From contig CT971583.1 of assembly GCA_000063505.1 (NCBI GenBank), positions 1,085,918-1,149,917 on the forward strand: a stretch of 64,000 bases of DNA, given 5' to 3'. A program made the position numbers and the translations under genes. This DNA comes from Synechococcus sp. WH 7803. Its GTDB lineage: Bacteria; Cyanobacteriota; Cyanobacteriia; PCC-6307; Cyanobiaceae. Of this stretch, positions 1 through 8,148 are shown one piece after another (position 1 is the first letter of the stretch; each line of letters begins with the position of its first letter). The notes below the pieces were generated by a model. That model was not told where the DNA came from. It did not search any database and saw nothing but the letters and a program-made list of their open reading frames with translations.

Positions 1-2
1 AC

Positions 3-212
3 TACCGCAAAACGTCCCGAGGCAGTCAGCAGGGAGGTCCCTGTCGTTTCTACGACTATGCGGCGCCGTTCGATCGGGTTCTCAGCGTGGAGATTTACTC
101 CGCTTCTGAACTTCTTGCTGATAGTGGTGAGATTGAAATGTGTGTTGGAGTTCGCATTACTCCAGAGGCTCTCACTTTGCTACCGGGAGATGGTCGTAGC
201 GTTTACTCCTAA
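3..212 (+). CDS. C-terminus of an unidentified protein (5' end outside window)
   Basis: An open frame runs from the left edge to a TAA at 210-212 and gives 69 residues without a start. The translation has balanced composition and alternating hydrophobic and charged stretches (for example VLSVEIYSASELLADSGEIE), which looks coding rather than random. I do not recognise a family. Its stop overlaps the stop of the convergent DNA ligase gene by a few bases, a tail-to-tail arrangement seen repeatedly in this window. The other two plus-strand frames are less convincing. Confidence 0.45.
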   Translation, partial: YRKTSRGSQQGGPCRFYDYAAPFDRVLSVEIYSASELLADSGEIEMCVGVRITPEALTLLPGDGRSVYS

Positions 213-1906
213 ACAGCGCGTTGCGCCTCGCACAGTTGCACGGCGTCGATGAGTGTATTGGCACTTTGCGCGGTGCGGTCATGGCGCCAGCGCAGAATTC
301 TGGGGAAGCGAACAGCCAGTCCGCATTTGTGGCGTTTGGATGGCTGAATGCCCTCAAACCCGATTTCAAACACCAGATCGGGAGTCACCGATCGCGTTGG
401 TCCGAATCGTTCCACTGTGTTGGATCGAATCCAACGATCGAGCTCGAGAATTTCACGATCGTTCAGGCCGGAATAGGCCTTGGCAAAGGTCACAAGCTGA
501 TGCTGATCAGGATCAGCTGCGTGGCGATCCCAGAGGGCAAAGGTGTAGTCGGTGAACAGATTGGCGCGGCGTCCACGTCCTGCCTGGGCGTAGATCAGCA
601 CGGCGTCCAGGGTCATGGGATCGCGTTTGTGTTTCCACCAATGGCCGCGTTTGCGTCCACTCAGGTAGGGGGATTGCCTCTGCTTCAGCATCAGCCCCTC
701 CGCTCCTTCACGCACGGCCTGCTGGCGCAGGGTGTCGAGCTCATCCCAGGAGCTGAGTGCTTCCCCAGCGCTGATGCGCAGCTGTCCCGTGGATCGAGCC
801 TCCTGCATGGAGTCCAGCAGCAGGTTCATTGCCGCGAGGCGCTCGTCCAGGGGGCTGTTGCGACGATCCTCTCCACCGGATTCGAGCAGGTCGTAGGCCA
901 CGAAACAGGCCGGGCAGTCCTCTCGAAGTTTCCGGCCCACGCTCTTTCGACCCAGGCGGCGTTGCAGGTCGCTGAAGGGTCGCGGTCGGTCGTCTTCGGC
1001 AGCCCAGCAGATCACCTCACCGTCAAGCACGGTGTCATCGGCCAGGGACGCGGCCATCGCAATCAGCTCCGGAAACTGTTCATTGATCAGTTCCTCCCCA
1101 CGACTCCAGAGATAGGTACCGCTGTTGCGTTGGATCAGCTGCCCGCGGATCCCGTCCCATTTGTGCTCCACCCACCACTGTTGTGCCGGCGTCTCCCGCA
1201 GGGAGTCCAGTTGCAGGGGACTGGCCAGAAAAAACGGATAGGGCACCGGTCCCCGATTGGTGCGTTCCGTTGTGGGTGTTGCGGTGAGCGCTTCAAACCA
1301 GCTCCGTGACGGTTCGCTCGGGGCCATCAGCCGCTCCAGCACCAGGGCCTCCTCCAGGGCAAACCCCTTGGCGATCGCCTTCACCACAAGCCCCCTGGCA
1401 ACGCCGATCCGAAACCCTCCTGTGAGCAGCTTGTTGAATAAAAAATGCCGCTCATCCGGTACAGAGCTCCAGATTGTGAGCAGGGCTGCACTCTGAGTGG
1501 TCGGCTCGAGCAGCGCCAGTTCCGGCAACAGCTCTTCCATCCACCAGTGCAGGGGCGGGTTGGTTGCGATGGTTTCGATCCAGGCGTTCAACCTGTCGTT
1601 AACAGCCTGAACCGGAACGGACCCTTTGAGCTGCGGCCACAGCAGCGCGAGGGTCTCTGCGGAATCACCAACATGGCTCTGACAATCGTCGAAGAGCCAG
1701 TCGGGAATGGCGTCGCACGCCTGCAAAATCTCGCGAAGCCGGCGACCGGTGATCAGGCGTCGCCGCTTTTCACCCATCAGAAGCAACACGCTCCAGGCGC
1801 TGTCGTGGGACTCGCCAGCACGGAGATGGTCGGCAATCAGCGCGACCTTGCGCGCCGTGCCCGTGCATTGATCCAGGGCATCGATCAGCGTTGCGAAATC
1901 ATTCAT
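209..1906 (-). CDS. ATP-dependent DNA ligase (LigD/LigB-type, bacterial)
   Basis: A 565-residue ATP-dependent DNA ligase that would seal nicks through a lysyl-AMP intermediate. An N-terminal adenylation-associated domain covers about residues 1-220. The catalytic motif I is KWDGIRG with the nucleotidyl lysine near residue 249; LDGEVICW (motif III), EGLMLKQ (motif IV) and WWKHKRD (motif V) follow, then an OB-fold region. I chose the ATG of MNDFATL because the 35 residues upstream of it in frame look non-coding and run into the next gene. Cyanobacteria use NAD-dependent LigA for replication, so this is probably an accessory repair ligase. An MBL-fold nuclease of the ligase-associated type lies two genes upstream on the same strand, which supports a repair role. 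Confidence 0.9.
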   Translation of the reverse strand: MNDFATLIDALDQCTGTARKVALIADHLRAGESHDSAWSVLLLMGEKRRRLITGRRLREILQACDAIPDWLFDDCQSHVGDSAETLALLWPQLKGSVPVQAVNDRLNAWIETIATNPPLHWWMEELLPELALLEPTTQSAALLTIWSSVPDERHFLFNKLLTGGFRIGVARGLVVKAIAKGFALEEALVLERLMAPSEPSRSWFEALTATPTTERTNRGPVPYPFFLASPLQLDSLRETPAQQWWVEHKWDGIRGQLIQRNSGTYLWSRGEELINEQFPELIAMAASLADDTVLDGEVICWAAEDDRPRPFSDLQRRLGRKSVGRKLREDCPACFVAYDLLESGGEDRRNSPLDERLAAMNLLLDSMQEARSTGQLRISAGEALSSWDELDTLRQQAVREGAEGLMLKQRQSPYLSGRKRGHWWKHKRDPMTLDAVLIYAQAGRGRRANLFTDYTFALWDRHAADPDQHQLVTFAKAYSGLNDREILELDRWIRSNTVERFGPTRSVTPDLVFEIGFEGIQPSKRHKCGLAVRFPRILRWRHDRTAQSANTLIDAVQLCEAQRAV

Positions 1907-1931
1907 TCCAAGGGAAGGACGGTGCTCCCCG

Positions 1932-2288
1932 TCAGTAGCTCCAGCGGTTGAGATTGCTGTTGGCAGGGCCTGTGACCTGAACGTTGCAACCGGGAACCTT
2001 GGCGGCAGCACTGTTGAAAGCGCTCACGTAGGCCTTCACATAACCGCCATCGGCATAGCGATTTAGCGCTGCCTGCAGCTGTGCCAGAGAGGTCCCGACC
2101 TGATCTCTGCTGAGCACGCCGGCCTCGAGGCCAGCGCAGATGTCAGCTGCTGCGCTGCTGCCGTCAGCCGGAAACACCACCGTGTTGATCTGCTCAATCC
2201 TGACCGTGACGTCCTGTGCTGCGGCAGGCGTGGGCGCGACAGCGACGAGGAGCCCCAAGCCCATCAGCGCAAAACGGGGGTTCAGCAT
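1932..2288 (-). CDS. Small exported protein of unknown function
   Basis: A 118-residue protein that starts MLNPRFALMGLG and has a clear signal peptide: a hydrophobic core followed by APTPAAAQD, with cleavage likely after AAA. The mature part is about 93 residues, mostly helical by appearance, with two cysteines (in DICAGLE and VPGCNVQ) that could form a disulphide outside the cytoplasm. It matches no family I know. It sits 25 bp upstream of the ligase and 28 bp downstream of the exonuclease on the same strand, so the three may be cotranscribed although an exported protein has no obvious role in DNA repair. A longer in-frame start exists but would add a poor, non-signal-like N-terminus. Confidence 0.7.
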   Translation of the reverse strand: MLNPRFALMGLGLLVAVAPTPAAAQDVTVRIEQINTVVFPADGSSAAADICAGLEAGVLSRDQVGTSLAQLQAALNRYADGGYVKAYVSAFNSAAAKVPGCNVQVTGPANSNLNRWSY

Positions 2289-2316
2289 GGGTCTCGATCC
2301 GGGGCCTGACCCTAGT

Positions 2317-3294
2317 TCAGCTGAGCTGTTCGAGGGGGCGGGCATCGAGTCCGTGCCGCTCTCTGAGGTAACGGGAGAGCACATCGTTCTGGCCGTGCGT
2401 GACGTAGATCGTTTTGGCCCCCGACTCGAGCACGGTTCGGATCAAGCCCTGCCAATCGGCATGATCGCTGAGCACGAAACCCCGTTCGTAACCGCGACGC
2501 CGGCGTGCACCACGAACGGTCATCCAGCCGGAGGCGAAGGCGGTCTGCGGAGAACGGAAGCGGCGCATCCAGGCCGAACGGTGGGCCGATGGGGGAGCAA
2601 GGATTAACCGTCCGGCAATCGTGTCTTTGCGCGGCAGGGCACTCACCGGTTGGCTTGGCGTCATGGCAATTCCAGCCATTCGGTAGCTGCGGGTCACGGT
2701 TTCCACTGCCCCATGCAGAAGGACTTCGTCTTCAACGCCGATGGCATGCAGTTCGGCCATCAAGCGTTGAGCCTTGCCGAAGGCGTAGCAAAACAGCAGC
2801 GACGGGCGCTCCCGATCACCCTGCCACCAATCGCGGATCTGCTCAGCGATGCGCTGCCCCGGTTCCCACGCGTAGATCGGCAGTCCGAAGGTGGCCTCGG
2901 TGATCAACACATCACAGGGCACCAGCTCGAAGGGGTCACAGCTTGGATCGCTGCAGCGCTTGTAGTCACCAGTCACCACCCACACTTCATCGTTCACACA
3001 CAGGCGAATCTGGGCCGACCCGAGCACATGCCCGGCACTGTGAAACGAGATGCAGGCCTGATTGAGCCAGAACTCGCGGCCGTAAGGCATGGCATGGAGT
3101 GTGATGTCTTGCCCGAGTCGCTGTCTGAGGACGCCTTCGGAGGACGCAACGGCCCAGTATTCGTCACAGCCAGGCCTGGCGTGATCAGCATGGGCATGGG
3201 TGATCAGCGCGCGCCTGACTGGCCTGGACGGATCAATCCAGGCGTCCGCTGCTCGGCAATAGAGACCGCTATCGGTGTGTTCGAGAAGCGCCAT
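2317..3294 (-). CDS. MBL-fold, DNA ligase-associated exonuclease
   Basis: A 325-residue metallo-beta-lactamase fold protein of the beta-CASP/SNM1-like group. The HxHxDH metal site is HAHADH at residues 33-38; a further metal histidine lies in SAGHVLGSAQ, an aspartate in VVTGDYKR, and a late histidine in VLSDHADW. These features and its length fit the putative exonuclease that is typically encoded beside bacterial ATP-dependent ligases. Here the ligase is two genes downstream on the same strand. The usual third and fourth partners of that family (an Lhr-like helicase and a small phosphoesterase) are not visible in the window. Expected role: trimming damaged DNA ends before ligation. This is family inference, not shown by the sequence. 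Confidence 0.85.
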   Translation of the reverse strand: MALLEHTDSGLYCRAADAWIDPSRPVRRALITHAHADHARPGCDEYWAVASSEGVLRQRLGQDITLHAMPYGREFWLNQACISFHSAGHVLGSAQIRLCVNDEVWVVTGDYKRCSDPSCDPFELVPCDVLITEATFGLPIYAWEPGQRIAEQIRDWWQGDRERPSLLFCYAFGKAQRLMAELHAIGVEDEVLLHGAVETVTRSYRMAGIAMTPSQPVSALPRKDTIAGRLILAPPSAHRSAWMRRFRSPQTAFASGWMTVRGARRRRGYERGFVLSDHADWQGLIRTVLESGAKTIYVTHGQNDVLSRYLRERHGLDARPLEQLS

Positions 3295-3375
3295 CCATCA
3301 ACTCTGGCAAGCGCAACAGTGAGAGTGAGAGTGTTTTTGCAGTCAGCCTGACTACGTTGAAAAAAAAGTTTTGGC

Positions 3376-4974
3376 ATGACCAGTCGCCGTCAATTTCTTC
3401 GTTTATCCGTTGTTGGCACTGGTTTGACACTGCTTGGGCGTGATCTCAGGACACGGTCCCGCGCTGCAGCCCTCTCCCTTTGGGAAACCTTTCGAAATCG
3501 TTGGCCTTTCAACAGCTCCCGCAATGCCGCCACCACGGTGCTCAAGGTTGTGAGCAAGCCACTCACCGTGAATGGACGCACTGTGACGCGCGGATCGATC
3601 CAGCAGGCCGATGGAACCTTTGGATACGTCGTGACCCGTGATCAGGGTGTGGATGTGGAGATCGTCAACACCCTGGAGGTGCCGACAACGATCCACTGGC
3701 ATGGGCTTTACATCCCGAATCTGCAAGATGGCGTTCCCTTTGTGACCCAACCGCCGATCCCTCCGGGTCAAAGCCTGCGCATTCAGTACCCCTTGCTGCA
3801 GGACGGAACCTTCTGGATCCATTCCCATTACGGATTACAGATTCAGGATTACGTGTCGGCGCCCTTTCTCGTGCTCACACCGGAGCAGGAGCGCTGGGCC
3901 GATCGCGACGTGACAGTGATGTTGCGCGATTTTTCATTCACCCCCTCTGATCAGATTCTCAAAAACCTGATTGCTGGTGAGGATGGTGGCGGCACCGCAA
4001 TGGCGAAATCGCTCAGCAATTTCGCTTGGAATCAGCCCAGGGATGTGCTGGTGCAGGGGTGGAACCCAACCTCCCAGCGTTTTGAATGGCGCACGGATCG
4101 TCAGCCGGTCAAGCAACCGGATGTCGTGTACGACGCCCTGCTGGCGAACGACCGAACGTTGGACGACCCAGAGGTGATTGAGGCCAGGCCTGGTGACACC
4201 GTGGTGTTGCGGATGATCGCTGCCAGTGCCTTTGTGAGCTGGTTTGTGGATCTTGGCGATCTTGTTGGAACGCTGTTGCGTACGGATGCCAATCCCGTGG
4301 AACCCATTGAGGGATCTGTGTTTCAGCTGGCCACTGCCCAACGTCTCGCCATTCGCGTGACGCTCCCCGACGAACCTGGACTATTTCCCGTGCTGGCCTA
4401 TGGCCAGCGCAGCAACATGCGCTGTGGCGTGGTGATCAGAACTTCGCAGGAGTCGCTGCCGTCACTGAATCCCCAGACCGATCAATGGATCGGACGCTTG
4501 TCGTTCCTGCAAGAACAACGGCTGCGCAGCCGCACGCCTCTGGCTTCGCGCCCTGTCGACAATGAGATTCCCGTTGCCTTAACCGGTCCGGCTCCTCGTT
4601 ACAAGTGGAGCTTGAATAACAAGGTGTACCCCTACCGCGATCCCTTTCGCGTTCGCCGTGGTGAACGGGTGGAAATCGTGTTCAGCAATCCATCGCCGAT
4701 GGCTCACCCCATGCATCTGCATGGCCATGAATTCGAAATCGTGGAAATCAACGGACAGCGGCTCCAGGGAGCCACCCGCGACACGGTGATGGTGCCGAGT
4801 GGTGAAACCTGCCGTATCGCTTTCGACGCCAATCAACCTGGCATCTGGGCTTTCCACTGCCACATCACGTATCACGATGCCGAAGGCATGTTCAATGTTG
4901 TGGCTTACGACGATGCCGATCTGCGTTGGTGGCAGCCGGAGCAAGTGGATCAGGAAGACCTGCGTTTCCGCTGA
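3376..4974 (+). CDS. Tat-exported multicopper oxidase (CopA/CueO-like)
   Basis: A 532-residue multicopper oxidase. The N-terminus TSRRQFLRL followed by a hydrophobic stretch is a twin-arginine signal, as expected for a cofactor-loaded periplasmic enzyme. All four copper-binding segments are present: IHWHG (106-110), WIHSH (about 148-151), HPMHLHGHEF near residue 450, and HCHITYHDAEGM (494-505), which supplies the type 1 Cys, His and axial Met. Members oxidise Cu(I), Fe(II), Mn(II) or phenolic substrates with O2; the sequence does not tell which. No copper chaperone or efflux gene is adjacent. It is convergent with nadA with only 19 bp between stops. Confidence 0.9.
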   Translation: MTSRRQFLRLSVVGTGLTLLGRDLRTRSRAAALSLWETFRNRWPFNSSRNAATTVLKVVSKPLTVNGRTVTRGSIQQADGTFGYVVTRDQGVDVEIVNTLEVPTTIHWHGLYIPNLQDGVPFVTQPPIPPGQSLRIQYPLLQDGTFWIHSHYGLQIQDYVSAPFLVLTPEQERWADRDVTVMLRDFSFTPSDQILKNLIAGEDGGGTAMAKSLSNFAWNQPRDVLVQGWNPTSQRFEWRTDRQPVKQPDVVYDALLANDRTLDDPEVIEARPGDTVVLRMIAASAFVSWFVDLGDLVGTLLRTDANPVEPIEGSVFQLATAQRLAIRVTLPDEPGLFPVLAYGQRSNMRCGVVIRTSQESLPSLNPQTDQWIGRLSFLQEQRLRSRTPLASRPVDNEIPVALTGPAPRYKWSLNNKVYPYRDPFRVRRGERVEIVFSNPSPMAHPMHLHGHEFEIVEINGQRLQGATRDTVMVPSGETCRIAFDANQPGIWAFHCHITYHDAEGMFNVVAYDDADLRWWQPEQVDQEDLRFR

Positions 4975-4993
4975 GAGCGAGACCGGGGTTGAT

Positions 4994-5926
4994 TCAGCGG
5001 CTCATCTCAAGCATGCGCCGGATCGGAGCCTCAGCCTTCGAACGCAGGGATTCGTCCATCGCGATCTGCGGTGAGAGGGTTTCCAGACAATCACGGAGCT
5101 TCTCCAAGGTGTTCAGGCGCATGTAGGGGCAGGCATTGCAGCTGCAGCCATCGAGGCCTGGCACATCGATCAGGGTTTTGTCAGGAACCCGCTGCTTCAT
5201 CTGGTGGAGAATTCCAGGCTCCGTCAACACAATGAATGTGTCTGAAGGGCTTGATTGCGTGTAGTTGAGAAGCTTGCTGGTGGAGCCGATGAAATCGGCC
5301 AGATCCAGGAGATTCTCCAAACATTCCGGGTGGGCGATCACTTCAGCCTGGGGATTTTCAAGCTTCAGGCGTAACACCGCCTCCTCACTGAAGGTTTCAT
5401 GCACAATGCATCGCCCAGGCCAAAGGGTGAGCTCCCGGCCGCTCTGGCGTTGCACCCAACGACCAAGATTCTGATCTGGAGCAAACAGGATCGGCCGATC
5501 GGCCGGCAGCTGATTGACCAGGTCAACTGCATTGCTGCTGGTGCAGATCAGATCGCTCTGTGCTTTCACCGCCGCAGTGCAATTGATGTAGCTCACCACC
5601 AGGTGATCCGGATGCTCAGCGCGGAATCGGGCGAATTCATCGGCTGCACAATCATCCGCCAGGGAACATCCCGCGTCGAGGTCAGGCAGCACCACTGTTT
5701 TCTCTGGGCTGAGAATCTTTGCGGTTTCAGCCATGAAATGAACGCCGCAGAACACGATCACATCCGCAGCGGTGCTGGCCGCTTTGCGTGAGAGCTCGAG
5801 GGAGTCGCCGATGAAATCAGCGATGTCCTGAATGGCAGGCTCCTGGTAGTAATGCGCAAGGATCACAGCGTTGCGTTCCTTGCGGAGACGGTTGATCGCC
5901 GCGACGAGGGCGGGGTCAGCGCTCAT
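4994..5926 (-). CDS. nadA: Quinolinate synthase NadA
   Basis: Quinolinate synthase condenses iminoaspartate with dihydroxyacetone phosphate in de novo NAD synthesis and carries an oxygen-sensitive 4Fe-4S cluster. The 310-residue length and the start [20 protein letters not shown] followed by ILAHYYQEP are typical. Candidate cluster cysteines lie in VIFCGVHFM, in the TAHPECLE-like segment HPECLENL, and in the C-terminal CSCNACPYM. nadB and nadC are not in the window. The gene is divergent from the metallophosphoesterase gene, with about 43 bp between them if that gene starts at 5970, so the two promoters must be very close. Confidence 0.95.
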   Translation of the reverse strand: MSADPALVAAINRLRKERNAVILAHYYQEPAIQDIADFIGDSLELSRKAASTAADVIVFCGVHFMAETAKILSPEKTVVLPDLDAGCSLADDCAADEFARFRAEHPDHLVVSYINCTAAVKAQSDLICTSSNAVDLVNQLPADRPILFAPDQNLGRWVQRQSGRELTLWPGRCIVHETFSEEAVLRLKLENPQAEVIAHPECLENLLDLADFIGSTSKLLNYTQSSPSDTFIVLTEPGILHQMKQRVPDKTLIDVPGLDGCSCNACPYMRLNTLEKLRDCLETLSPQIAMDESLRSKAEAPIRRMLEMSR

Positions 5927-5969
5927 CTGAGCCTTCTGGGGCAGGATGGTCCCAGCCTAGGCAGTTGCT

Positions 5970-6830
5970 CTGACGTCGCTCCGTCTTGCCATTGCCGGGG
6001 ATCTGCACGGTGACTGGGGAGACCGGGATGCTGGATTGGCGCCGCAGCTTGGTGCTGATGCCCTGCTGTTTGTTGGCGATCTCAGCGATGGCGATCTGCG
6101 TCTTGTCAAACGGATCACCCAGCTGACCTGTCCGGTGGCTGTGATTCTTGGTAACCACGACCGGGGCAAGGACCGCAGTGGTGCCCGGCTTCAGCAGCAA
6201 TTGACGCTGCTGGGCGACCGCCATTGCGCCTGGGCACTCCGTGCCTGGCATGCTCCAGCCGTGGGCATTGTCGGCGCCCGTCCCTGCAGCGCTGGGGGTG
6301 GGTTTCACCTCTCTCAAGCGGTGCAGGCCGTGTACGGCCCGGTGACGGAAGAGGAATCAGCCCGTCGAATTGTGGAGGCCGCCTGCCGTGTTCCCAATGA
6401 CTGGCCGCTGGTGGTTCTGGCCCATTGCGGTCCTACCGGTTTGGGGTCTGAGGCGTCCAGTCCCTGCGGACGCGACTGGAAAAAGCCTGCGATTGATTGG
6501 GGTGATCGTGATCTCGCGTTGGCCTTGGAGCGCATGAAGGAGCGGCGGCGCGCTGATCTCGTGGTGTTTGGGCACATGCATCACCATCTGCGTGGGGGGC
6601 AAGGGGAACGCATCACCTTTCACCGTGACCGCGCGGGCACGCTGTATGTGAACGCTGCCTGCGTTCCACGTACGGGTCTTGATGCATCTGGGGAGCCACT
6701 GCATCACTTCACGTGGGTTGAATTCGAGGGCACCGTGCCCACTCTTGTGAGTCACCGCTGGTACCGGCCGCAGGGTGATCTCGCTTACGAGCAGACGCTC
6801 CACCGCGCGGGTGTGCAGGGGGGCATCTGA
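5970..6830 (+). CDS. Cyanobacterial calcineurin-like metallophosphoesterase; probable non-ATG start
   Basis: A metallophosphoesterase of about 286 residues. Its metal motifs run in order: GDLHGD, VGDLSDGD, GNHDRG, a middle HCGPTGLG segment, and GHMHHH. The first motif (6000-6014) lies upstream of the first ATG/GTG/TTG in this frame (TTG at 6036), while an in-frame TAG at 5958-5960 limits extension. Translation therefore probably starts at the CTG at 5970 (LTSLRLAIAGDLHGDW), unless an ATT is used or the DNA has an error. The substrate is unknown. The gene overlaps the following glycosyltransferase by one base (TGATG), so the two are probably translationally coupled. It differs from the small phosphoesterase that accompanies ATP-dependent ligases. 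Confidence 0.8.
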   Translation: MTSLRLAIAGDLHGDWGDRDAGLAPQLGADALLFVGDLSDGDLRLVKRITQLTCPVAVILGNHDRGKDRSGARLQQQLTLLGDRHCAWALRAWHAPAVGIVGARPCSAGGGFHLSQAVQAVYGPVTEEESARRIVEAACRVPNDWPLVVLAHCGPTGLGSEASSPCGRDWKKPAIDWGDRDLALALERMKERRRADLVVFGHMHHHLRGGQGERITFHRDRAGTLYVNAACVPRTGLDASGEPLHHFTWVEFEGTVPTLVSHRWYRPQGDLAYEQTLHRAGVQGGI

Positions 6831-7924
6831 TGCTGATCTACGTCTGCATCAGCAGCCATGGTTTCGGTCATGCCGCCCGTCAGGCCGCGATGCTGAGGGA
6901 GCTGCACGCCCTTCGCCCCGACTGGACTTTGGTGATCAGCACGATGGTGGATCGCCACTTCCTCGAGCTCGTGTTTCGGGATCTTCCCGTGGTGTTTCGC
7001 CCCGTGCAGTGGGATGTGGGGATGCTCCAGGCCGATGCTCTCGGTGCCGACCCGGCCGCCACCCTGGAGGCATTGCAGGATCTGGAGGACGCCCTTCCCC
7101 AGCGGCTGGATCAGGAAGTGGCCTGGATTCGCAGGCAGGAGGCGCCAGTGCTTGTTGTCGGCGACATCCCACCGGTGGCAGCCGAACTCGCCGAGCGGTT
7201 GCAAGCTCCCTTGGTCTGGATGGGTAATTTCGGATGGGACGACATCTACGAGCCCCTGGGGTCCGCTTTCGAGGGATGGGTGCGCCGCACGCGCGCGTGT
7301 TATCAACGTGGGTCCTTGCTCCTGCGCTGTCCGTTCTCCTTGGCGATGCGCTGGAGCGTGCAGGAGATTGCGTTGACGTTGGTCGCCGCTCAACCCAGGC
7401 CCATCCCTGGAGCGTTGGTGGCCGAGTTGCAGGAGCCCCCATCACCGGCTGTGCTGGTGGGCTTCGGTGGGCTGGGTTTGGGGCTTGACCCTGCGTTGTT
7501 CCAGCGTTGGCCCGATCACCGCTTCTTGCTCAACAGGCCGCGCAATCCCGATCTCAGAGACCATCTCGCGTTGATCAAGAACGTGACCTTGCTCCCCGAC
7601 GACGTTCGCCCCCTGGATGTGATGCCCTACTGCAGGCGACATCTCGGAAAACCGGGTTTCAGTAGTTTTTGCGAGGCCATGGCAGCAAATCTGGGACTGC
7701 ATGTGGTGCAGCGTGATGGCTTCGCCGAAGCCGCCGCCTTGATGAATGGTCTTCGCCAGCATGCGTTCCATCGCATTCTTCGGCGCGAGGACCTTGAATC
7801 GGGCCGCTGGGGTTTGGATGAGCCGTTGCAGCCGCCCAGCCAAAACAGGCTTGCTGCCACGGGTGCGCTTGAGGCAGCCCAGGCTGTGCAGAGGGTCGCT
7901 ATTGATACTGTTCAGCGGATCTGA
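6830..7924 (+). CDS. GT-B fold glycosyltransferase-like protein
   Basis: A 364-residue protein that begins MLIYVCISSHGFGHAARQ, a loop typical of GT-B enzymes of the MGT/MurG-like and arabinokinase N-domain type. The C-terminal half has a glycine-rich VGFGGLGLGLD stretch and HLGKPGFSSFCEAM, resembling the nucleotide-sugar-binding KPG..E segment of GT28-like enzymes. Acceptor and donor cannot be told. Its ATG overlaps the stop of the upstream metallophosphoesterase, and conserved coupling of the two would suggest a common pathway. No signal peptide or membrane segment is evident. Confidence 0.75.
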   Translation: MLIYVCISSHGFGHAARQAAMLRELHALRPDWTLVISTMVDRHFLELVFRDLPVVFRPVQWDVGMLQADALGADPAATLEALQDLEDALPQRLDQEVAWIRRQEAPVLVVGDIPPVAAELAERLQAPLVWMGNFGWDDIYEPLGSAFEGWVRRTRACYQRGSLLLRCPFSLAMRWSVQEIALTLVAAQPRPIPGALVAELQEPPSPAVLVGFGGLGLGLDPALFQRWPDHRFLLNRPRNPDLRDHLALIKNVTLLPDDVRPLDVMPYCRRHLGKPGFSSFCEAMAANLGLHVVQRDGFAEAAALMNGLRQHAFHRILRREDLESGRWGLDEPLQPPSQNRLAATGALEAAQAVQRVAIDTVQRI

Positions 7925-8148
7925 TCGCCTCCATAGGCCTGGCTTATTGCTGCTCTGATCCCTGCGCTGGTCTGGCCCTGCTCGCCGTTGGGGCTGATGG
8001 TCGGGGCTTGGACGATTGTCCGTGTGTCACAGGGTGCCTGGGTGCTGGCCCCTCTGTTCGACACAGTCGGGCGGTGTTGATTTCAACATTGGAGTTCTGA
8101 ATTCCGCTTTTAAAGCATTCATAACTTCTTGTTCTTCGGCTTCATTGC

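Noticed and set aside
221-1309. Long plus-strand ORF (362 residues) opposite the DNA ligase
   Set aside because: It lies wholly antisense to a ligase with complete catalytic motifs, and its translation is Gln/Gly-rich without any family pattern.
2505-3351. Plus-strand ORFs opposite the MBL exonuclease
   Set aside because: The minus strand encodes a complete HxHxDH nuclease; the opposite frames are shadows.
7925-8148. Hydrophobic open frame around 7941-8089 (WLIAALIPALVW-type)
   Set aside because: There is no start codon before most of it, no ribosome site, and it ends without recognisable pattern; too weak to call a gene.
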